Assembly (NCBI GenBank): GCA_019925095.2 | Contig: CM034406.1 | Span: forward strand, 20,617,888-20,681,887 | Direction: 5' to 3' | From: Dendrolimus kikuchii | Taxonomy: Eukaryota > Arthropoda > Insecta > Lepidoptera > Lasiocampidae | DNA: 64,000 nt | In this document: one piece after another, positions 58,006 to 64,000 of the stretch | Layout of the letters: the number at the start of each line of letters is the position of its first letter | Numbering within the stretch: the first letter of the stretch is position 1 | Translations under genes and position numbers: made by a program | Notes under the pieces: model-generated | The model's input: only the letters and a program-made list of their open reading frames with translations | Told to the model about the DNA's origin: nothing | The model's database searches: none

Positions 58006-59613
58006 TTAGCAATAGGCGACCGAGGCGCGCGCTATCTCCTCCCACCTGATGCGTATAGGGCACTTACTGTCAAAGGCGTTATGGTCTGTGTCCACCTTCT
58101 TCGCCCTCCTGCAATTGCAACAGGTAGGTGGTGCCCCCGCCCTAAAGTCCGCACATTCATATTTCATATGGGGGTCCCCACAGTGACTGCACTTTGGCTG
58201 CTGTGCTTCTTGGCAGATCCTCTTACCGTGACCATAGCCAAGGCACTGCGAGCACTGGACCAGCGGCGACCTGTCCGTCACGTGGAGTGTCTGGAGGTCC
58301 ACCCTCACTACTTTCGTCGTCGTCAACCGCTGCCACAGCCTCGGTGCAACTCGCAAGACGACTCTATGAGTTAGGGGATTTCTCCCCTTAATCTTGTAGG
58401 CCACCATCATTTCTGTCTCTTCTTCGTTGAGCCCCTCGAAGACCTTGCGGTTCTGATTTCTCAGGGCTCTGAAGAGCTCTTCATCGGTGTGTACTCTCAA
58501 TACACCGGTAATCTGAACTAAAGGATTTTTATTGCGGACATCCTCTACCTTCAAGTGCTCGTTTTCCCTAATTCTCTCCTTTAGCTTCTCTCTATCACTG
58601 GCTGTTTTACAGCCAATGATTATTTTCTTGTCGCGGCCCTTTCTAACTCGCTCTATCTCGAGGTCCCCATCCTTCGCTCTTAGGGCTCCGCGTACTCTGT
58701 CGAGCACTTCTTCCCCCGTCCTTTCTTGGTCAGTGTCGGTGATTACCACCGAGTGCAGTGTTGGGCGCTCAGGTGCTCTAGCCCCCTCCCTCCCTGACAC
58801 TACACTGGCGTAACTCACTCGACTCTCCTTTAGTTCTTCCCTGTGCCTGTCCAGTTCCCCTTGGAGGTCCCTGATGCGCATGGTGTTATCCCTCATTAGA
58901 GCTGCGTGCTCCTCCAGTTTGCGCATCAGTTCGTCCTTTCCCTTTTCAACCTCGCTTCTATTTACATCTGGGTCAATTTGGGCTTCGGCCCCTGTGTCTT
59001 GTTTTGTTATCTCCCCTCCTTTCCCCTTTCCCTTGGTAACTCCTTCGTCATTAACTGAATTAAGCTCTTTTATAAGCTCCTCACATAGGTGATAGAGCCC
59101 ATCTACTGCCGTTTGAACCCCCTGCTTAATTTCAGTTTTCAGGTTTCGGGAGTTACCTAGGTGCTCGTTTATTTTGTTGTAGAAGGCTTTGGCCTCCGTC
59201 ACCCGACTTTTGTGTTTTCCCGCCTTAGGCGGAGTCGTGAGGTCTTCTGTCGCAATTGCTTGCGGGTCCGTTGCCTTTGAGGTCGAGGCCTTCTCTTCCG
59301 TCTTAGAATATGTTTTATTCAAGTTCCCAGAAGGTTTTGCAGCAGTCCCGGCTGCTACTGCAGTCACTCCCCTCTTGGGCTGAGGGGGAGGGGAATACCT
59401 AAGGGTCACACTTCTGCTGAATGGATCCTGTCCTTTTTCATTTAGTTTCCCTGTCCCTTTCTTTAGTGTCTTCCATTCACCAGAACTCCTACGTGATTTA
59501 GGAGATGTCGGGCTTGCCATATTTGGGGATTGGAAATCCCCTTCGTCACCACTGCTGGCTTCCTGGTTTCTGGTTTCCTGGAGATCCTTAGGTTTTCTTG
59601 GTGTCCGAAACAT
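58006..59613 (-). CDS. Gag-like ORF1 of element C
   Basis: A 535-residue protein starting M-F-R-T-P. It contains RNLKTEIKQGVQTAVDGLYH, a coiled-coil-like segment (about EELMRKLEEHAALMR to HREELKE), SYASVVSGREGARAPERPTL, ITGVLRVHTDEELFRALRNQ and VAYKIKGRNPLTHRVVLRV. Three zinc knuckles follow: CSQCLGYGHGKRIC, CSHCGDPHMKYEC and CCNC...H...C. It ends ASVAYC. The core aligns with the gag of A and B, while most of the N-terminus does not. It is expected to coat element RNA and direct it to telomeres, as shown for R1-clade gags in Bombyx. Confidence 0.92.
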   Translation of the reverse strand: MFRTPRKPKDLQETRNQEASSGDEGDFQSPNMASPTSPKSRRSSGEWKTLKKGTGKLNEKGQDPFSRSVTLRYSPPPQPKRGVTAVAAGTAAKPSGNLNKTYSKTEEKASTSKATDPQAIATEDLTTPPKAGKHKSRVTEAKAFYNKINEHLGNSRNLKTEIKQGVQTAVDGLYHLCEELIKELNSVNDEGVTKGKGKGGEITKQDTGAEAQIDPDVNRSEVEKGKDELMRKLEEHAALMRDNTMRIRDLQGELDRHREELKESRVSYASVVSGREGARAPERPTLHSVVITDTDQERTGEEVLDRVRGALRAKDGDLEIERVRKGRDKKIIIGCKTASDREKLKERIRENEHLKVEDVRNKNPLVQITGVLRVHTDEELFRALRNQNRKVFEGLNEEETEMMVAYKIKGRNPLTHRVVLRVAPRLWQRLTTTKVVRVDLQTLHVTDRSPLVQCSQCLGYGHGKRICQEAQQPKCSHCGDPHMKYECADFRAGAPPTCCNCRRAKKVDTDHNAFDSKCPIRIRWEEIARASVAYC

Positions 59614-59680
59614 ACTCGGAGAGATTCGTCAAACTTGTCAAATTTAAAATTGCTCAAAGAGCCAAGGAACTATAACTATA

Positions 59681-59708
59681 ACTATTTAACACAAAAGTGC
59701 TAAATAGT
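59681..59708 (-). promoter_or_regulatory. Gag-leader hairpin, element C
   Basis: Sense strand ACTATTTA pairs with TAAATAGT, then a G-U pair and CAC/GTG close a UUUU loop. It lies 68 nt upstream of the gag ATG. The stem sequence differs entirely from A and B, but the design is the same. Confidence 0.6.
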
Positions 59709-59846
59709 ATCAACTCTAAAAATACTGTCAAAAGACCAATCCTTAAACTAACACGTAAATAAAACAAACACAGTGTATATTTAGTCAAAAGTGTAGTAAA
59801 ATATTTTACAATCTATACTTATACTAATTACAAATTTTTGTTTCAG

Positions 59847-60296
59847 TTCCCCAGAAGAGGTGAAGGTGCCGGGAGTTTATAATCTAGGATGCAGGTAAGT
59901 ACCACCGGGTAAATAGGGAAGGTAAGGTACCACACTAATCTTTATTTTTGTTCACAGGTATTCCTGCAGTCAACTTGTCTCCACCCCGTGGAGAGTCACA
60001 ATTAAACAAGATAAGTCAATACTATTTCAAAGTTTTCTATGCCTAAATAGGCAGATCAAGGTCTTAGTCTTACAATTTACTGTAAACTTATATACTATTT
60101 ACCTATATGCTATTCTTAAACTATTTTGTTCGCTCAAACACTTATTTTTAATTCTTTTTTCTGTTTCAGGTCCAGGGGAGGAGCGGGATGGCGCCGGGAG
60201 CCGGGAGGTGGACAGGTGGAATCGTCGCGTCAACACGAGTTCAACGACACCTCGCACGCCGGGATTGGTCAACAGGACTAGGAGTTACAGGTAAGT
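59847..60296 (+). other. Antisense exon-like blocks, element C
   Basis: On +: TTTTTGTTTCAG, a 48-nt block, donor GTAAGT (59895), a 63-nt gap ending TTGTTCACAG (59957), a second block without a clear donor, then TTTTCTGTTTCAG (60169), a 121-nt block and donor GTAAGT (60291). The last block and its donor context resemble 45127-45241 of A (ACGACACC, GGGATTGGTCAACAG, then GTAAGT and G-runs). Confidence 0.35.
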
Positions 60297-60689
60297 ATGG
60301 ATAGGGGGGGAGCTAGAGGGGGGGGAGGTTAGTAAATCGACAGATCTCGTCGTCCCGAGTTGAATGATACCAAACTCGACTATGTTAGCTTTGAAATTGA
60401 CTGAGAAACAGGCTGCGAAGTTTTGTCCCTAAAAAACCGGATGAAACTTCGCAACTTTCAAATCGTTGTTTCTCACTCAATATCACTGCTAGAAGCTCGA
60501 GCTTGGGCTCAAACCTCTCGCCTCGGCAAGATCTGTCGACTGAGTCGAAAAAACAGGCTGAAATTTTTGAGATTTTTTGAGACCTAAAAATGGGTCCAGC
60601 AGGTGCTCCTGATGCTGGGGGCCACTCCTGAGGAAACCCGAGCTTCCTCAGGTAGATATTCACGAAGTTATCGGAAATTTAAAATTTCC

Positions 60690-61198
60690 AAGATGGCCGC
60701 CAGGAAAGTTTGGTCGCCCAAATCTCAGCAACCAGGAGGCCGACTGTACCCGTGTTTGGGTTTATTGGGATGCCCCTGGCCTAATCTAGGTCCTAAACCT
60801 ATTTTTACACGTCAAAATTTTAGGTGCAATTTTTTGGCTCTATCCTATAGAGAAAGCTATCCTGAGTCCTACAGTCGAAGTCCGGAGTTCGTACGATGAA
60901 TAGCGGCCGAGATTTTGGACTCTAAAGAAATCCAAGATGGCGGCCGAACTGTCAAAATCCGGCGGGAAAACGCCGTAACTCCCTGATTTTATGTCCGATT
61001 CGGACCGGACTTGGACTGTAGTGTTGCCCGCTGTCTTTTCCACCCCGCTACGGGGGGGGTTCGTACAAAAAATTTTCCGCCTGTTTTACAGGCTAGTCAG
61101 TCGCTAAAGCCTAACCTAATGTTAGCAGTCAAAATCCCGCCGCGCTACGTTAGATAATGGCCGAGAAAACAAGGTTTTAAAATTTCCAAGATGGCGCC
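60690..61198 (-). promoter_or_regulatory. Three-module 5' region with YY1/Pho-like sites, element C
   Basis: AAGATGGCCGCC at 60690, AAGATGGCGGCC at 60934 and AAGATGGCGCC at 61188: spacings 244 and 254 bp. A fourth AAGATGGCGG at 61769 lies in the loop of the two-tier hairpin. Confidence 0.6.
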
Positions 61199-61744
61199 GG
61201 CCCTTAGCCGAAAAACACCAACTCACGATTTCTCGGGCTACTATGGGCCGAAACCAGTCGAGCTTGGGCTCGTCTTAAAGCTCTCGGCGAGATCTAACTA
61301 CCTACTGTACTACTTATTAGCTAGGGACTATATATATCTATTTATTTAAGTTTTAAGCCAAAAAATTACGTATCTTGGAAAGTATAATGCGTAAAATTTT
61401 CAAAAAATTTCTAAATTATGCCAAAAACTTTGCTCTATTTTACCCCAAATTTTGTTGATTTTACCCAATAATAAAAAATAATAAAAACTTGAAAATTTTG
61501 AAAATTTCGGTTTTTTGATTTTTAAAAAATATTTTCCCTAGGTCAAAAATCGGTTTTTTATGCGGGCAGGTAGAGCTGCCTGCCGCGCAAGATACTGCAA
61601 TTTTGAAACCCACGCGTCACTTATACTTTCCGAGATATTTATAAAACAATTTTAATTTTCTAATATGAAATAATTAAAAACTATAATACCTAAAATTATT
61701 CTAGGACCGGAATTTATCTTCGCTCGAAGAGGTCTTCCACCAGT

Positions 61745-61796
61745 CCTAACCCAGACTCGATTGCTCCAAAGATGGCGGAGCAATTTCTAGGTTAGG
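61745..61796 (-). promoter_or_regulatory. Two-tier hairpin based on telomeric half-repeats, element C
   Basis: Outer stem CCTAACC (61745-61751) / GGTTAGG (61790-61796). Inner stem ATTGCTCC (61760-61767) / GGAGCAAT (61777-61784) with a 9-nt loop. Matches 46699-46750 in A. Confidence 0.65.
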
Positions 61797-62454
61797 AACT
61801 TGTTTTTTTGATGATGACTCCGCCGGGTTTGCTCCGATGTTCGCGTGTGGGGTGTCAATCGATGCGTCTCAGCGATCCCCCGGTGGCTGCCGCGGCGGAT
61901 TTTCAAGCTCCGAGGAAGTTTTTTGAACTAAACTCAAAAAACAAATTTTGTCCGAAAATTTTCGCACTTTTTAATTTTTTACGAAGTGACTATAATTAAA
62001 TCTAAGGTTGTATCTGGCCAAATAGCCTTAGATTTTGACGCTCTACAAGATGGTGATTTTTAATTTAGAAAAAGTTAATATACGGCAATTTTGGGTCCAC
62101 GTTTTTTCACTTTCACCGAAATAACTTTACGGGAGGAGTTGGAAATTTCCGTTTTGTATTTTTGCGGTATGGGGGCACACGGGCCCCACAAAAGCCGCCC
62201 AAAAAAACCGGACCTCACCGATCTTATTTCGGAGATATTAATTTTTGAAAATCCAAAAAATAGTTTTTGTTGAATAACTTTTTTGTCCGAATTGATATCA
62301 CTTCACTGATTTCACTAGCACCTGCGCCTCACTTTTGCGCACACTTTGATATATCACTCGACTTCGTATCGTTAAAAAATCCTATTTTTAGGAATTTTTT
62401 CCCGAGGAGCTTAGGTCAAATCGACTGTTCTCGAGCGCGGTTCGAGCAGAACTC

Positions 62455-62516
62455 GGTTAGGTTAGGTTAGGTTAGGTTAGGTTAGGTTAGGTTAGGTTAG
62501 GTTAGGTTAGGTTAGG
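62455..62516. repeat. Telomeric (TTAGG)n array between C and D
   Basis: About twelve TTAGG units. Confidence 0.95.
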
Positions 62517-64000
62517 TTTTTTTTTTTTTTTTTTTTATTCCTCTCTCCAAGCTATCAAGGTTGCTCGGGTTATATGCTTTTTTGGGGATTTTATTTTCAT
62601 TTTGTCTTTTTTTATTCTCTTTTATCTATTTCTTTCTCTTTTGATTTCTGCTTATCTTTTTTGTTTTCTTTCTTTATTTATTTATTTATTCTTTTTGAAA
62701 AATAGGTTTACAAGTTTTCTTAATGCTATTACATTTTTGTTTCTTTTGTTTGTACATTTTACTTATTAATTACGGCCTAATCTCTAATTTATATCTATTA
62801 CATTTTTTTAACTTTCTAGAAAGAAAAAAAACAAACTTTTAACAATTTTCATTTCTACTACTTATTTTCTACATTCTAACTACAGGCACTACTTACTAAT
62901 TGAATTCTAACGCTGCAGCAAGCTTCCTATATTACTTATATCATATATACTATTATGTCCTCTAACTATTTCTATTTTATTATCTATAATTATTTTCTAT
63001 ATGTTTTTGTATTTTTATCTTTTTTTAGTTTTGGCTTATAGACTATTTACTTATTTACCTTTATTTAGTTTTCTGCGAATTACTTATATATACTAAAATA
63101 TATAATAATTTCACATATTATGTATCTATATCTATTGTTTTGTTTCTATTTACTACACTTTTGACTATCCTAATGCAAAAAGCTATAAATCCCTCAACGT
63201 TTACTTTTGACATTAATACGTTCATATTTTCGGGTCGTATTTCTACCTGAAGCCTGCTTTCGCAGTCGTATCTCTCCCGGGTATATACCGGACACCAGAA
63301 GATGAGGTGCGGGATATCTTCTTGCATGTTGTCGTCGCAGATGCACGAGGGATTCTCTTTGCACCCGAACCGGTTCAGGTACTCCGAGAATCCCCCGTGC
63401 CCCGTAAACAACTGGGTGTGCAGACCGGTGAGGCCGATCTGCCTAACTGTCTTGAAGGCCCGCGTGACTTCAGGGAAAAAGAGTTTCGTAACGGATGCCG
63501 TTGACTCTTGACAGTATCTCCGGTTCCATTCGTCAACCGTTCCCATACGGAACTGCCGTTTGACGAAGGAAACCGGACACTTGTCGTAAAGCGGCTTCAC
63601 TTTCAGAGAAAGTGCTGCCGCTTTTGCCAACTCATCCGCCCGCTCGTTTTCTCTGACGTCAACGTGGGCCTTTACCCAGTACAGGCTCACCTGCTTCCCT
63701 TGGAGAACACACTGCCGTATGTTCTCTCTCGCTTCAAACGCTAGCGGATTCACTGAGCTCCAGCAGCACAGCGATTGCAACGCCGATCTGGAATCACTGT
63801 AGATGCCAAAGCTTCTTTCTGCGCGCTTCCAAGCCGCCGCCGTAGCCTCACGTATCGCCAGCAACTCTGCCTGATAGACCGTGCAATAGGACGCCAGCTT
63901 AATCTTCCGGCTTTTGGTCTCGACCTCATTATCCCAAAAGGATAATGAGGCTCCGACCTGGCCTTCGATTAAGCTGCCGTCCGTGAAGATACGCACCGCC
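62517..64000 (-). mobile_element. TRAS-like element D, 3' part (cut by window edge)
   Basis: Poly(A), 3' UTR and ORF2 C-terminus nearly identical to C, in the same orientation, directly distal to it. The 5' part lies beyond base 64000. Confidence 0.92.
63118..64000 (-). CDS. ORF2 C-terminus of element D (partial)
   Basis: The visible last 292 residues hold the whole RNase H domain (TDGS, QAELLAI, YSDSRSAL, ADELAKAA) and the C-terminal knuckle. They differ from C at about six residues (R to K in AAW-RAERS, DK to NM in the CICDD segment, and three changes near the C-terminus). The frame runs off the right edge. Near identity indicates a very recent copy or gene conversion. Confidence 0.92.
   Translation of the reverse strand, partial: AVRIFTDGSLIEGQVGASLSFWDNEVETKSRKIKLASYCTVYQAELLAIREATAAAWKRAERSFGIYSDSRSALQSLCCWSSVNPLAFEARENIRQCVLQGKQVSLYWVKAHVDVRENERADELAKAAALSLKVKPLYDKCPVSFVKRQFRMGTVDEWNRRYCQESTASVTKLFFPEVTRAFKTVRQIGLTGLHTQLFTGHGGFSEYLNRFGCKENPSCICDDNMQEDIPHLIFWCPVYTRERYDCESRLQVEIRPENMNVLMSKVNVEGFIAFCIRIVKSVVNRNKTIDIDT

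Larger units (their letters stand above)
53692..62454 (-). mobile_element. Complete TRAS-like telomeric non-LTR element C
   Basis: About 8.8 kb with the order 5' region, ORF1, ORF2, 0.6-kb 3' UTR, A-rich tail joined to (CCTAA)n. All domains expected of an autonomous R1-clade element are present and open. It shares its 5' terminus with A and B, and its 3' UTR, ORF2 C-terminus and tail are almost identical to D. C is therefore a candidate donor of reverse transcriptase for the gag-only elements. Confidence 0.92.

Noticed and set aside
41776..64000. SART-type rather than TRAS-type assignment
   Set aside because: The poly(A) joins (CCTAA)n on the element strand, the opposite of the known SART arrangement; orientation fits TRAS.

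Overview
The window looks like a moth or butterfly (Lepidoptera) chromosome end. It is AT-rich DNA full of decayed lepidopteran-type repeats. It carries a spliced apolipophorin-III gene and a glycosyltransferase family 92 exon. Its right third is a tandem series of non-LTR retrotransposons set in the arthropod telomeric repeat (TTAGG)n. Because TTAGG reads left to right on the + strand, the chromosome end should lie to the right, beyond base 64000.

Layout. Bases 1-20300: repeat-rich intergenic DNA with no convincing host gene. It holds relics of non-LTR elements, a very long uninterrupted (CTGT)n tract (8013-12632) and an 8-bp minisatellite (12928-13210). Bases 20429-22081: a GC-rich single coding exon for a GT92 (DUF23) type II membrane glycosyltransferase. 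Bases 22290-38700: intergenic DNA with RT relics, a mariner relic, two copies of a tRNA-derived SINE, a possible MITE (30715-31122), a CpG-rich block with three CACGTG boxes (about 34690-35290) and a long palindrome (37038-37306). Bases 38989-39931: the complete four-coding-exon apoLp-III gene with TATA box and poly(A) signal. Bases 41544-41763: a pure (TTGGG)44 array. Bases 41776-64000: four head-to-tail elements (A, B, C, D), all on the minus strand, with the poly(A) end proximal and the 5' end distal, separated by short TTAGG arrays.

Element C is complete: gag-like ORF1 plus an ORF2 with endonuclease, reverse transcriptase and RNase H. D is a nearly identical copy cut by the window edge. 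A and B carry an intact gag-like ORF1 but no ORF2. They share the 5' terminus, 5' leader architecture and 3' hairpin of C. This is formally like Drosophila telomeres, where Gag-only HeT-A lives with RT-encoding TART/TAHRE. The main hypothesis here is therefore a two-component telomeric system in a telomeric-repeat lepidopteran: gag-only elements served by an RT-bearing partner.

Supporting structure read from the sequence: (i) a gag-leader hairpin 62-68 nt upstream of the gag ATG in A, B and C, with diverged but still paired stems and a U-rich loop; (ii) a hairpin next to the poly(A) tail in A-D with compensating changes; (iii) a post-gag hairpin in A and B with a covarying pair; (iv) 5' regions holding three YY1/Pho-like AAGATGGCGGCC sites at 244-254 bp spacing in all three elements; (v) splice-site-like blocks on the antisense (TTAGG-sense) strand at matching places. 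In (i)-(iii) most pairs that mismatch on the + strand become G-U wobbles on the minus strand, which points to the sense RNA as the folded molecule. All assignments are by eye; no searches or folding programs were run.
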